From Arachis hypogaea (Eukaryota; Streptophyta; Magnoliopsida; Fabales; Fabaceae), in NCBI RefSeq assembly GCF_003086295.3, contig NW_027255452.1:496001-560000 (forward strand): a stretch of 64,000 nt of DNA, given 5' to 3'. The translations under genes and the position numbers were made by a program. Under the pieces are notes generated by a model that was given only the letters and a program-made list of their open reading frames with translations, searched no databases and was not told the origin of the DNA. This document shows positions 1 through 13,800 of the stretch, piece by piece. Positions within the stretch are counted from its first letter, which is position 1. Every line of letters begins with the position of its first letter.

Positions 1-2250
1 CCCTAGAGAAAACCCTAAAAAACCCTAAAACCCTAGAAACCCTAAAACCCTAAAAACCCTAAACCTAGAAAACCTAAAACCCTAGAAAACCTAGAAACCC
101 AAAAAACCCTAGAAAACCTAAAAACCTAAACTAAAAACCCTAGAAACCCTAAAAATCCTAAACCCTAAAAACCTAGAAAACCCTAAAAACCTAGAAAATC
201 CTAAAACCCTAAACCCTAGAAAACCCTAAAACCCAAAACCTAGAAAACCTAAAAACCCTAGAAAACCCTAAAACCCTAGAAAAACCCTAGAAAACCCTAA
301 AAACCCTAGAAACCCTAAAACCTAGAAAACCCTAAAAAACCCTAAACCTAAAATCCAAAAAACCCTAAAAACCTAGAAAACCATAGAAAAACTAAAACCC
401 TAAAAACCTAAAAACCCTAGAAATCCTAAAACCCTAGAAAACCCTAGAAAATAAAAACCCTAGAAAACCCTAAAAAAACCCTAGAAAATCCTAAAAACCC
501 TAGAAAACCCTAAAATCCTAAAAATCCTAGAAAACCCTAAAACCCTAAAACCCTAGAAAACCTAAAAACCCTAAAACCCTAGAAAACCTAGAAAACCCTA
601 AAACCCTAGAAAACCCTAAAAACCCTAAAAACCCTAAAACCTAAACCCTAAAACCCTAAAAACCTAGAAAACCCTAAAAACCCTAAAAACCCTAGAAAAC
701 CCTAAAAACCCTAAAATCCTAGAAAACCCTAAACCCTAAAACCCTAAAAACCCTAGAAAACCTAAAAACCCTAGAAAACCCTAAAAAACCTAGAAAACCC
801 TAAAAACCCTAAAAATCCTAAAAACCCTAAAATCCTAAAACCCTAAAAAACCCTAAAAACCCTAGAAAACCTAAAAACCTAGAAATCCTAAAAACCCTAG
901 AAAACCTAAAAAACCTAGAAAACCCTAAAAATAGAAAACCCTAAAAACCTAAACCCTAAAAACCCTAAAAACCTAAAACCTAGAAAATCCTAGAAACTAA
1001 AAACCCTAAAACCCTAGAAAACCCTAAAAATCCTAAAACCCTAGAAAACCTAAAACCCTAAAAAATCCTAAAACCCTAAAAAATCCTAAAACCCTAAAAA
1101 CCCTAAAAACCCTAGAAAACCTAAAAATCCTAAAAACCCTAAAAACCTAAACCCTAGAAAACCCTAAAAAACCTAGAAAACCTAAAACCCTAAAAATCCT
1201 AGAAAACCCTAAAAACCCTAAAACCTAAAAAACCCTAAAAATCCTAGAAAACCTAAAAACCCTAAAACCCTAAAAACCCTAGAAACCTAGAAAATCCTAG
1301 AAAACCCTAAAAAAACCTAAAAACCCTAGAAAACCCTAAAAAAAAAAACCTAAAAACCCTAGAAAACCCTAAAAACCCTAAAACCTAAACCCTAAAAACC
1401 TAAAACCTAGAAAACCCTAAAAACCCTAGAAAACCCTAGAAAATCCTAAAATCCTAGAAACCCTAAAAACCCTAGAAAACCAAAAAACCCTAAAAATCCT
1501 AAAAACCTAAAAACCCTAGAAAACCCTAAAAATCCCCTAGAAACCTAAACAAAAACCCTAAAATCCTAGAAAACCTAAAAACCTAAAAACCCTAGAAAAA
1601 CTAAAAAACCCTAAAAACCCTAAAAACCAAGAAAACCTAAAAACCTAAAAACCTAGAAACCTAGAAAACCTAAAAACCCTAGAAACCTAGAAACCCTAGA
1701 AACCCTAAAAAACCCTAAAACCTAGAAAACCCTAAAAACCTAGAAAAACTAAAAAACCTAAAACCCTAGAAAATCCTAAAACCCTAAAACCCTAGAAAAC
1801 CCTAAAAAAAAACCTAAAAAACCTAAAAACCCTAGAAAACCTAGAAATCCTAATACCCTAAAAACCCTAGAAAACCCTAAAAACCTAAAACCCTAGAAAA
1901 CCTAAAACCCTAGAAAACCCTAAAAACCTAAAAAATCCTAGAAAACCCTAAAAACCCTAAAACCCTAAAAACCCTAAAAATCCTAAAAAACAAAAGAAAT
2001 CCTAAAACCCTAGAAAACTAAAAACCTAGAAATCCTAGAAAACAAAAAAACCTAAAAACCCTAAAAAAACCTAGAAAACCCTAAAAACCCTAAAACCTAG
2101 GAACCTAGAAAACCTAAAACCCTAGAAAACCCTAAAAACCCAAAACCCTAAAAACCTAGAAACCCTAGAAAACCAAAAACCTAAAACCCTAAAAACCCTA
2201 GAAAACCCTAAAAAATCCTAAACCCTAAAAACCTAAAAACCCAAGAAAAC
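1..2250 (+). repeat. Irregular left part of the array without recognisable higher-order structure
   Basis: Units here are shorter and noisier than elsewhere. CCT often replaces CCCT, A-runs vary from 2 to 10, and units such as ACCTAAAA and ACCTAGAAAA are frequent. I could not find the S-box or other module landmarks that recur every kilobase further in. Block 1' at 45,224 carries an S-box whose counterpart would fall near 2,020, but it is not recognisable there. This is either genuinely decayed or older repeat, or a low-quality consensus at a contig end. Single-base loss in C- and A-runs favours at least some sequencing error. No gene is visible. Confidence 0.75.
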
Positions 2251-2259
2251 TCTAAAATC

Positions 2260-5200
2260 CTAAAAATCCTAAAAACCCTAGAAAACCCTTAAAACCCTAG
2301 AAAAACCTAGAAAATCCTAAAAACCCTAGAAAACCTAAAAACCTAAAAACCCTAAAAACCCTGAAAAACTCTAAGAAACCCAAAAAATTCTAAAAACCTA
2401 GAAAATCCTAAAACCAAAAAATCCTAAAAACCCTAGAAAAACCCAAAAAAAATCCTAAAAACCCTAGAAAACCCTAGAAAACCCTAAAAACCCTAGAAAA
2501 CCCTTTAAAACCCTAGAAAAACTAGAAAACCATAAAAAAACCCTAGAAAAATTACCAAACACTTAGAAAACCCTAAAACCCTTGAAAACCTAAAAACCCA
2601 AAAAAAATCCCTAAAAACCCTAGAAAACCATAGAAATTACTAAAACCCTAGAAACCTTAAAAAGCCTAAGAAATCCCTAAAAACCCTTAGAAAACCATAG
2701 AAAATACTAAAAACCCCAGAAAACTAAAAAACAAGAAAACCCTAGAAATCCTAAACCCTAGAAAACCTAAAACCCTAAAAAACCCAGAAAACCCTAGATA
2801 ATCTAAAAATCCTAGGAAAACTAAAACCTAAAAAAACCCTAGAAAAAACCTAAAAAAACCTTAAACCCTAAAAAACCCTAAAAATCCTAGAAAACCCTAA
2901 AAACCCTTGAAACCCTAGAAAACCCTAAAAACCCTAGAAAACTAAAACCTAAGAAAATCCTATAAACCTGAAACCCTAGAAAATCCCTAGAAAACACAAA
3001 AAAACCCTTAAAAACCCTAAAAAACCTAGAAAACCTAAAAAACCCTAAAAACCTAGGCCTAAAATCCCTAGAAAACCTTAGAAAATCCTATAAAAACCCA
3101 AGAAAAACCCTAGAACCCTAGAAAACCCTAAAAACCCTAAAAAATCTTAGAAATCCTAAAAAATCCGAAAAAAACCATAGAAAATACTAAAAACCCTAGA
3201 AAACCTTAAAACACAAGAAATCCCTAAAAAACCCTAGAAAACCATAGAAAATACTTAAAACCCTAGAAAACCCTAAAAACCTTAGAAAACCCTAGATAAT
3301 CCTAAAAAACCCTAGAAACCCTAGATAATCCTAAAAATCCTAGAAACCCTAAAAAACCCTAAAAACCCTAGAAAAGCCCTTAGAAAACCCTAAAAACCCT
3401 AGAAAATCCTAGAAAACTCTAGAAACCCTAGAAAACCCTAAAAACCCTACAAAACCCAAAAAATCCTAGAAACCCTAGAAAACCCTAGAAAACCTAACCT
3501 AGATAAAACCCTAAAAACCATAGAAAACCTAAAAACCCCTAAAAACTCCTAAAAACCCCAAAACCCTAGAAATCCCAAGAAAACCCTAAAAAACCTAAAA
3601 AACCCAAGAAAACCCTAAAACCCAAGAAAACCCAAAAACCCTAAAAAACCAAGAAAACCTAAAACCAGAAAACCCTAAAAAACCTAAAATCTAGAAAACC
3701 TTAAAAACCTAGAAAATCCTAATAAACCCTAGAAAACGCTAAAAAACCTAGAAACCTAAAAACCCAAAAAAACATAGAAAATCCTAAAAAACCCTAGAAC
3801 CCTAAAAAAACCTAAAAACATAAAAATCCTAAAAAAGCTTAAAAACCCTAAAAAACCTAAAAACCAGAAAATCTAAAACCCTAGAAAAACCTAAAAAAAA
3901 AACCTAGAAACCCTAAAAAACCTAGAAAACCCTAGAAAAACCCTAAAAAACCAGAAAAGCCTAAAAATCCTAAGACCCTACAAAACCCTAGAAACCCTAG
4001 AAAACCCTAAAAACTAGAAACCCTAGAAACCCTAAAAACCTAGAACCCTAAAAACCCAAATCCTAAAAAACCTAAAATCCTAAAAAACGTAAAAACCTAG
4101 AAACCCTAAAAACCCTAGGAACCCAAGAAACCTAAAAAACCTAAAAAAACATAAAAACCCTAAAAAAAAACCCTAGAAAAAAAAAAACCAAAAAACCCTA
4201 AAAGCCCTAAAAATCCATAAAACCCTAGAAAACCATAGAAAATCCTAAAACCTTAGAAAACCTAAAAACCTAGAAAACCCTAGAAAATCCTAAAAAATCC
4301 TAGAAACCCTAAAAACCCTAAAAACCCTAGAAAACCCAAGAAAACCCTAAAAATCCTAGAAAACCCTAGAAAACCCTAGAAAAACCCTAAAAAGTCCTAG
4401 AAAACAATAGATAACCCTAGATAACTATAAAAATACCCTAAAAATCCTAGAAAACCCTAAAAACCCTAAAAACCCTAGAAAAGACTAAAAAAACCCTAAA
4501 AAACCCTAGAAAACGCAAGGAAAAAAAATCCTAGAAAACCCTAGAAAACCGATTTAGAAAACCCTTAAAAAAACCCTAGAAAACCTTAGATAACCCTAGA
4601 TTACCCTAAAATACCCTAAAAATCCTAGAAAACCCTAAAAACCCTAAAAACCATAGAAAAGACTAAAAACCCTAGAAAAACCCTAGAAAAATCCTAAAAC
4701 CCTAAAAAAACCCTAGGAAAAACCCTAAAAAATTCTCGAAAACCCTAAAAAATCCTAAAAAACCCTAGAAAATTCTTAGAAAATCCTTGAATACCCTAAA
4801 AACCCTAGAAAACCCTAAAAACCTTACAAACCCTAGAAAACCTTAAAACCCCTAGAAAACCCTAAAAACTCTAAAAAATCCTAAAAAACCCTAAAAAATC
4901 CTAGAAAATCGTAAAACCCTTAGAAAATCCTAATAAACCCCTAGAAAACGATAAAAAACCCTAGAAATTCCTAGAAAATGCAAAAAAAAAACCATATAAA
5001 ACCCTAAAAAATATAGAAAACCCTAAAAACCCTAAAAGCCTTAGGATACCATAGAAAATCCTAAAACCCTAGAAAACCCTAAAAACCCTAAAAATCCCTA
5101 GAAAATCCTAAAAAACCCAGAAAAACTAGATAACCCTAGATACACAAGAAAACCCTAAATACCCTAAAAACCCTAGAAAACCCTAAAAAATCCTAGAAAC

Positions 5201-8200
5201 CCTAAAAACCCTAGAAAACCCAAGAAAACCCTAAAAATCCTAGAAACCTAAAAAACCCTAGAAACCTTAAAACCCTAGAAAAACCTAGAAAATCCTAAAA
5301 ACCCTAGAAAGCCATAAAAACTCTAGAAAACCCTAAAAACCCTTGAAAACTCTAAGAAACCCAAAAAATTCTAAAAACCCTAGAAATCCTAAAAACCAAA
5401 AAATCCTAAAAACCCTAGAAAACCCAAAAAAACCCTAAAAACCCTAGAAAACCCTAGAAAGCCCTAGAAAACCCTTAAAACCCTAGAAAAACTTAGAAAA
5501 CCCTAAAAAACCCTAGAAAATCCTACAAACACTAGAACCTTAAAAACCCTGAAAACTCTAAAAAACCCAAAAAAAAAATCCTAAAAACCCTAGAAAACCA
5601 TAGAAAATACTAAAACCCTAGAAAACCTAAAACTAAGAAACCCAAAAACCCAAAAATTAAAAAACCCCAGAAAACCCTAAAAACCCCAGAAAACCCTAGA
5701 AATCCTAAAAATCCTAGAAAACCCTAAAAACCCTAAAAACCCTAGAAAACACTAGAAATCCTAAAAATCCTAGAAAACCTAAAAACCTAAAAACCAGAAA
5801 ACCTAAAAACCCTAAAAACCCTAGAAAACCCTAAAAAACCTAAAAAATCTAGAAAGAAACCCTAAAACTAGAAAACAAGAAAACCCTAAAACCCTAGAAA
5901 ATCCTAGAAAACACTAAAAACCCTAGAAAATCCTAAAACCCTAGAAACCCCTAGAAAACCTTAGAAAATCCTAAAAAACCCAAGAAAACCCTAAAACCCC
6001 TAGAAAACCCTAAAAACCCTAAAAAATCTTAGAAAACCCTAAAAACCCTTTGAAAACCTAAAAAATCCTAAAAATCCTAGAAAACCGTAAAAACCTTAGA
6101 AATCCTAATAAACCATAGAAAACGATAAAAAATCCTAGAAAATCCTAGAAAACCCAAAAAAACCATACAAAACCCTAAAAAAACACTAGAAAACCCTAAA
6201 AATCCCTAAAAACCCTAGGATACCATAGAAAATCCTAAAACCCTAAAAAACCGTAGAAAACCCTAAAAAATCCTAGAAAACCCTAAAAAACCCTAGAAAA
6301 ACCTAGATAACCCTAGATAACACAAGAATCCTAAATACCCTAAAACCCTAGAAAATCCTAAAAAACCCTAGAAAAACCTAGATAACCCTAGATAACACAA
6401 GAATTCCCTAAATACCCTAAAACCCTAGAAAATCCTAAAAAACCCTAGAAAAACCTAGATAACCCTAGATAACACAAGAATACCTAAATACCCTAAAAAC
6501 CATAGAAAATCCTAAAAAATCCTAGAAAACCCTAGAAACTCTAAAAAAAATCTTAGAAAACCCTAGAAACCCTAATAACCCTAGAAACCCAAGAAAATCC
6601 GAGAAAATCTTAGAGAACCCTAAAAAACCCTAGAAAACCCTAAAAACCCTAGCAACCCCTAGAAAACCCTAGAAAACCCTAAAAACCGTAAAAAATCCTA
6701 GAAAACCCTAGAAACCCTAAAAACCCTAGAAAACCATATAAAACCCTAAAAACCCTAGAAAATCCTAAAAAACCCTAGAAAACCCTTAAAACCCTAGAAA
6801 ACCCTATAAAACCATAGAAAACCCTAGAAAACCCTAAAAACCCTAGAAAATCCTAAAAACCCTAAAAACCCTAGAAAACCCTAGAAAATCCTAAAAAATC
6901 CTAGAAAACCCTAGATAACCCTAGATAACACAAGAAAACCCTAAAATACCCTAAAAACCCTAGAAAATCCTAAAAAATCCTAGAAAACCCTAGAAACCCT
7001 AAAAACCCTAGAAAACCCAAGAAAACCCTAAAAATCCTAGAAAACCCTAGAAAATCCTAGAAAACCCTAAAAAATCCTAGAAAACCCTAGATAACCCTAG
7101 ATAACACTAAAATACCCTAAAAATCCTAGAAAACCCTAAAAACCCTAAAAACCCTAGAAAAGACTAAAAACCCAAAAAACCCTAGAAAACCCTAGAAAAT
7201 CCTAAAACCCTAAAAAACCGTAGAAAACCCTAAAAATCCTAGAAAACCCTAAAAAATCCTAGAAAACCCTAAAAACCCTAGAAAATCCTAGAAAACCCTA
7301 GAAAACCCTAAAACCCCTAGAAAATCCTAGAAAACCCTAAAAACCCTGAAAACCCTAAAAAACCCTAAAAATTCTAGAAATCCGTAAAAACCTTAGCAAA
7401 ATCCTAATAAACCCTAGAAAACGATAAAAAACCCTAGAAAATCCTAGAAAACCCAAAAAAACCATACAAAACCCTAAAAATCACTAGAAAACCCTAAAAA
7501 TCCCTAAAACCCTAGGATACCATAGAAAATCCTAAAACCCTAGAAAACCCTAAAAACCCAAGAAAACCTTAGAAAATCGTAAAAAAAAACCCTAGAAAAA
7601 CCTAGATAACTCTAGATAACACAAGAATACCCTAAATACCCTAAAAACCCTAGAAAATCCTAAAAAATCCTAGAAAACCCTAGAAACTCTAAAAAAATCT
7701 TAGAAAACCCTAGAAACCCTAATAACCCTAGAAAACCCAAGAAAATCCTAGAAAATCCTAGAGAACCCTAAAAACCCTAGAAAACCCTAAAAACCCTAGA
7801 AACCCCTAGAAAACCCTAGAAAACCCTAGAAAACCCTAAAAACCGTAAAAAATCCTAGAAAACCCTAGAAACCCTAAAAACCCTAGAAAACCATAGAAAA
7901 CCCTAAAAACCCTAAAAAATCCTAAAAAACCCTAGAAAACCCTTAAAACCCTAGAAAACCCTATAAAACCATAGAAAACCCTAGAAAACCCTAAAAACCC
8001 TAGAAAATCCTAAAAACCCTAAAAACCCTAGAAAACCCTAGAAAATCCTAAAAAATCCTAGAAAACCCTAGAAACCCTAAAAACCCTAGAAAACCCAAGA
8101 AAACCCTAAAAATCCTAGAAAACCCTAGAAAACCCTAGAAAACCCTAAAAAATCCTAGAAAACCCTAGATAACCCTAGATAACACTAAAATACACTAAGA

Positions 8201-9580
8201 ATCCTAGAAAACCCTAAAAACCCTAGAAAAGACTAAAAACCCCTAAAAACCCTAGAAAACCCTAGAAAATCCTAAAACCCTAAAAAACCGTAGAAAACCC
8301 TAAAAATCCTAGAAAACCCTAAAAAATCCTAGAAAACCCTAAAAACCCTAGAAAATCCTAGAAAACCCTAGAAAACCCTAAAACCCCTAGAAAATCCTAG
8401 AAAACCCTAAAAACCCTTGAAAACCCTAAAAAACCCTAAAAATTCTAGAAATCCGTAAAAACCTTAGAAAATCCTAATAAACCCTAGAAAACGATAAAAA
8501 CCCTAGAAAATCCTAGAAAACCCAAAAAAACCATACAAAACCCTAAAAAACACTAGAAAACCCTAAAAATCCCTAAAAATTCTAGGATACCATAGAAAAT
8601 CCTAAAACCCTAGAAAACCTTAAAAACCCTAGAAAACCCTAGAAAATCCTAAAAAACCCTAGAAAAACCTAGATAACCCTAGATAACACAAGAAAACCCT
8701 AAATACCCTAAAAACCCTAGATAACCCTAGATAATCCTAAAATACCCTAAAAATCCTAGAAAACCCTAAAAACCCTAAAAACTATAGAAAAGACTAAAAA
8801 AACCCTAGAAAACCCTAGAAAATCCTAAAACCCTAAAAAATCCTAGGAAACCTTAAAAAATCCTTGAAAACCCTAAAAAATCCTAGAAAACCCTAGAAAA
8901 TTCTAGAAAATCCTAGAATACCCTAAGAACCCTAGAAAACCCTAAAAACCCTAGAAAATCCTAGAAAACCTTAAAAAACCCTAGAAAACCGTTAAAACCC
9001 TAGAAAAACCTAGAAAACCCTAAAAAACCCTAGAAAACCTACAAACACTAGAAAACCCTAAAAACCCTTGGAAACTCTAAAAACCCAAAAAATCCTAAAA
9101 ACCCTAGAAAACCATAGAAAATACTAAAACCCTAGAAAACCTTAAAACCCCAAGAAATCCCTAAAAACCCTAGAAAACCATAGAAAATACTAAAACCCTA
9201 GAAAACCCTAAAAACCTTAGAAAACCCTAGGAAATCCTAAAAAACCCTAGAAAACCTTAGATAATCCTAAAAATCCTAGAAAACCCTAAAAACCATAAAA
9301 ACCCTAGAAAAGCTTAAAAACCCTACAAAACCCTAAAAAATCCTAGAAAACCCTAGAAAACCATAGAAAATCCTAAAATACTCTAAAAACCCAAGAACAC
9401 CCTAAAAACCCTAAAAATCCTAGAAAATCCTAAAAACCCTAGAAATCCCAAAAAACCCTAGAAAAACCTAAAAAACCAAGAAAACCTAAAAACGCAAGAA
9501 AACCTAAAAAATCCTAAAATCCTTGAAAACCTAAAAAACCTGAAAATCCTAGAAAACCGTAAAAACCTTAGAAAATCCTA
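2260..9580 (+). repeat. Family I block 1 (copy of block 1' at 45.55-52.86 kb)
   Basis: This block contains successive modules with S-boxes anchored at the AATAAA core at 3,721; 4,932; 6,107; 7,406; 8,476 and 9,580. It has the AGGATACCATAGAAAATCC box (for example near 5,044; 6,218; 7,505; 8,585) and the CTAGATAACACAAGAA box. The order and spacing of S-boxes (1,175; 1,299; 1,070; 1,104) parallel those at 48,144-52,844 (1,222; 1,306; 1,059; 1,113). Offsets between equivalent anchors are 43,185-43,281 bp. Within the block, CTCTAAGAAACCC recurs at 2,371 and 5,352, marking an internal repeat of about 2.98 kb. The first 3 kb carry many more single-base differences from block 1' than the last 3 kb. 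Confidence 0.85.
6270..6510 (+). repeat. Local triplication of a ~76-78 bp segment (block 1 copy)
   Basis: The string ACCTAGATAACCCTAG followed by ATAACACAAGAA starts at 6,301; 6,376 and 6,453, spacings of 75 and 77 bp. Most family I modules carry it only once. The equivalent place in block 1' (49,558; 49,636; 49,714) has three copies at exactly 78-bp spacing. The two loci differ by small deletions. Confidence 0.88.
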
Positions 9581-10539
9581 ATAAACCTAGAAAATCCTAG
9601 ATAATCCTAATATCCTAGAAAACCCTAAAAATCCTAAAATCCCTAGAAAAGCCTAAAAAACCCTCAGAAACCCTAGAAAATCCTAGAAAACTCAAGAAAC
9701 CATATAAAATCCTAAAAAACCCTAGAAAATTCTAAAAACCCTAGAAAACCCTAAAATCCCTAGAGAACCCTAGAAAATCCTAGATAATCCTAGAAAACCC
9801 TAAAAAATTCTAAAAACGCTAAAAAAATCCTAAAAATCCTAAAAAACCAAAGAAAATCCTAAAAACCCTAAAAAACCCTAGAAAATCCTTGAAAACCCTA
9901 AAAACCTTAAAAAACTCTAGAAAACCCTAAAAACCCTAGAAAACCCTAAAAAATCCTAAAAAATCCAAGAAAACCCTAAAAACCATAGAAAACCCTAAAA
10001 TCCCTAAAAACCCTAAAAAATCCTAGAAAACCCTAAAAACCCTTGAGAACCCTAAAAACCTTAGAAAACCCTAATAAACCCTAGAAAACGCTAAAAAACC
10101 CTAGAAAACCCAAAAAAACATATAAAACCCTAAAAAACCAAAAAAAAACCTAAAAACCCTAGAAAACCCTAAAAACCCTAGAAAAGTCTAAAAAACCCTA
10201 AAAACCCCTAGAAAACCCTAGAAAATCCTAAAAACTCTAGAAAACCTTAGAAAACCATAGGAAATCCTAAAATACCCTAAAAACCCTAGAAAACCCTAAA
10301 AACCATTAAAATCCTAGAAAATCCTAAAAACCCTAGAAACCCCAAGAAAACCCTAGAAAAATCCTAAAAAGCCCAAGAAAACCCTAAAAAACCAAGAAAA
10401 CTCTAAAAACCCTAAAAAATCCTAAAAACCCTAAAAACCCTTGAAAACCCTAAAAAACCTAAAAATCCTAGAAAACCGTAAAAACCTTAGAAAATCCTAA
10501 TAAACCCTAGAAAACGCTAAAAAACCCTAGAAAACAAAA

Positions 10540-10815
10540 AAACCTAAAAACCCTAAAACACTAAAAATCCTAGAAAAGCTTTAAAAATTCTAAAAAAAAC
10601 CCTAGAAAACTCTAGAAACCCTTGAAAATCCTAAAACCCTAAAAAACCCTAGAAGACCTTAGAAAACAAAAAACCCTATAAAACAAAAAAAAACTAAAAA
10701 CCCGAAAAACACTAAAAACCCTAGAAAAGCTTTAAAAATTCTAAAAAAACCCTAGAAAACTCTAGAAACCCTAGAAAATCCTAAAACCCTAAAAAAACCC
10801 TAGAAGACCTTAAAA
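10540..10815 (+). repeat. Local tandem duplication, ~151-bp unit (block A)
   Basis: CTAGAAAAGCTTTAAAAATT occurs twice, with the AAGCTT site starting at 10,576 and 10,727, 151 bp apart. Each copy is followed by CCCTAGAAGACCTTA after about 80 bp. The same doublet is present in block B (AAGCTT at 18,137 and 18,287, 150 bp apart), so it predates the A/B duplication. Other modules (for example near 26,210; 37,139; 40,118; 47,027; 53,003) have a single copy. Confidence 0.82.
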
Positions 10816-13800
10816 AATCCTAGAAAACCCTAAAAACCCAAGAAAAGCCTAAAAAACCCTAGAGAACCCTACAAAACCCAAGAAACCCTAGAAATCCCTA
10901 AAAAACCTAGAAAACCCTAGAAAATCCTAGAAAATCCTAAAAACCCTAGAAAACCCTAGAAAATCCCAAAAAACCCTAGAAAAACCTAAAAACCCTAAAA
11001 ACACTAGAAAACTTTAGAAAATCCTAAAAACCCTAGAAAACCCTAAAAACCCTAGAAAGCCCTAGAAAACCCTAAAAACCTTAGAAAATCCTAGAAAATC
11101 CTAAAACACCCTAGAAAAGCTTAGATAACCCTAAAATACCATAAAAACCCTAGAAAAGCCTAAAAAACCCTAAAAACCCTAGAAAACCCTAAAAAATCCT
11201 AGGAAATCCTAGAAAACCCTAGAAAACTCTAGAAAGGGAATACCCTGAAAACTCTAGAAAACCCTAAAAACCCTAAAAATCTTAGAAAACCTTAAAATCC
11301 CTAGAAACCCCAAGAAAACCCTAGAAACCCCTAGAAAATCCTGAAAAATCCAAGAAAACCCTAAAAACCCTAGAAAACCCTAAAAAATCCTAGAAAACCC
11401 TAAAAACCCTTGAAAATCCTAAAAAACCCTAAAAATCATAGAAAACCGTAAAAACCTTAGAAAACCCCAATAAACCCTAGAAAATGCTAAAAAATCCTAG
11501 AAAACCCTAGAAAACCCAAAAAAACCATATAAAACCGTCAAAACCCTAGAAAACAAAAAAAACCTAAGAACCCTAGAAAGCCCTAAAAATCCCTAAAACC
11601 CCTAGAAAACCATAGAAAATCCTAAAACCCTAGAAAACCCTAAAAACCCTAGAAAACCCAAGAAAATCCTAAAAAATCCTAGAAAACCCTAGATAATCCT
11701 AGATAACACAAGAAAACCCTAAAATACCCTAAAAACCCTAGAAAACCCTAAAAAATCCTAGAAAACCCTAGAAAACCCTAAAAATCCTAGAAAACCCAGA
11801 AAACCCTAGAAAAACCTAAAAACCCTAAAAATACTAGAAAACTGTAGAAAACCCTAGAAAATCCCTAAAAACCATAAAAAACCCTAAAAAGTCCTAGAAA
11901 ACCCTAGACAACCCAAAAAACCCTAAAAAACTCTAAAAACCCTAGAAAACCCTAAAAAACCCTAGAAAACCCTAGAAAACCCTAAAAAACCTTAGAAAAC
12001 CCTAGAAAACCTAAGAAAACTCTAAAAATCCTACAAAACCATATCAAACCCTAAAAAACCCTAAAATACCTAGAGAATCCTAGATAATCCTAGAAAACCC
12101 TAAAAAATCCTAAAACACTAGAAAATCCTAAAAATCCTAAAAAACCAAAGAAAATCCTAAAAACCTGAAAAAACCCTAGAAAACACTGGAAAATCCTAGA
12201 AAACCCTAAAAAACCTTAGAAAACTCTAGAACACACTAGAAAATCCTAAAAAACCCTAGAAAATCCTAGAAAATCCTAAAAAACCCTAGAAAACCCTCAG
12301 AACCCTGGAAAACTCTAAAAAGCCTTGAAACCCTAAAAATCCTAAAAAAACCCTAGAAAATCCTAGAAAATCCTAAAAATCCAAGAAAACCCTAAAAGTC
12401 CTAGAAAACCCTAAAATCCCTAAAAACCCTAAAAAATCATAGAAAACCCTAAAAACCCTTGAAAACCCTAAAAACCTTAGAAAACCCTAATAAACCCTAG
12501 AAAACGCTAAAAACCCTAGAAAATCCAAAAAAACATATAAAACCCTAAAAAACAAAAAAAAACTAAAAAAGCCAAAAAATCCTAAAAACCCCTAGAAAAC
12601 CCTAGAAACCCTAGAAAATCCTAAAAATCCTAAAAAACCCTAGAAAACCCTAGAGAATTCTAGAAAACCCTAAAAATCCTAGAAAACTCTAAAAAACCCT
12701 AGAAAACTCTAGAAAACCCTAGAAAACCCTAGAAAACCCTAAAGAATCCTAGAAAACCCTAAAAATTCCTAAAAAATCTAAGAAAACCCTAGAAAACATA
12801 AGAAAACCCTAAAAAACCCTACAAAACCATATAAAACCCTAGAAAATTCTAAAACCCCTAGAAAACCCTAAAATACCCTAAAAACCCTAGAAAGCCCTAG
12901 AAAACCCTAAAAACCTTAGAAAACCCTAGAAAATCCTAAAACACCCTAGAAAAGCTTAGATAAACTTAAAATACCATAAAAACCATAGAAAATCCTAAAA
13001 ACCCTAGAAAAGCCTAAAAAACAATAAAAAACCCTAGAAAATCCTAGAAAACTCTAGAAACCCTTGAAAACCCTAAAAACCCTAGAAAACCCTAAAAAAT
13101 CCTAGGAAATCCTAGAAAACCCTAGAAAATCCTAGAATACCCTAAAAACTCTAGAAAACCCTAAAAACCCTAAAAATCTTAGAAAACCCTAAAATCCCTA
13201 GAAACCCCAAGAAAACCCTAGAAACCCCTAGAAAATCCTGAAAAGCCCAAGAAAACCCTAAAAACCCTAAAAAATCCTAGAAAACCCTAAAAACCCTTGA
13301 AAATCCTAAAAAACCCTAAAAATCCTAGAAAACCGTAAAAACCTTAGAAAACCCCAATAAACCCTAGAAAATGCTAAAAAATCCTAGAAAACCCTAGAAA
13401 ACCAAAAATACCATATAAAACCGTAAAAAACCCTAGAAAGCCCTAAAAATCCCTAAAACCCCTAGAAAACCATAGAAAATCCTAAAACCCTAGAAAACCC
13501 TAAAAACCCTAGAAAACCCTAGAAAATCCTAAAAAATCCTAGAAAACCCTAGATAACCCTAGATAACACAAGAAAACCCTAAAAACCCTAGAAAACCCTA
13601 AAAAATCCTAGAAAACCCTAGAAAACCCTAAAAATCCTAGAAAACCCTAGAAAACCCTAGAAAAACCTAAAAACCCTAAAAATACTAGAAAACTGTAGAA
13701 AACCCTAGAAAATCCCTAAAACCATAAAAACCCTAAAAAGTCCTAGAAAACCCTAGATAACCCTAGACAACCCAAAAAACCCTAAAAAACTCTAAAAACC

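Noticed and set aside
1..2250. True chromosome-end telomere at the left edge
   Set aside because: The C-rich strand on + is the expected polarity for a left telomere, but units are irregular and mostly longer than 7 nt, with no long run of perfect CCCTAAA. Telomerase products are far more regular. It is better read as degenerate array or noisy consensus.
6301..6500. CTAG and GAATTC palindromes as operator or attachment sites
   Set aside because: CTAG is part of the ordinary CCCTAGAAAA unit, and GAATTC arises by small changes in it. Both recur wherever the module recurs and have no associated gene.
10120..10150. TATA-like strings (CCATATAAAACCC) as promoters
   Set aside because: They are a fixed part of the S-box tail, repeated about every kilobase, with no downstream coding sequence. 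A repeat origin explains them fully, although transcription of the array cannot be excluded from sequence.
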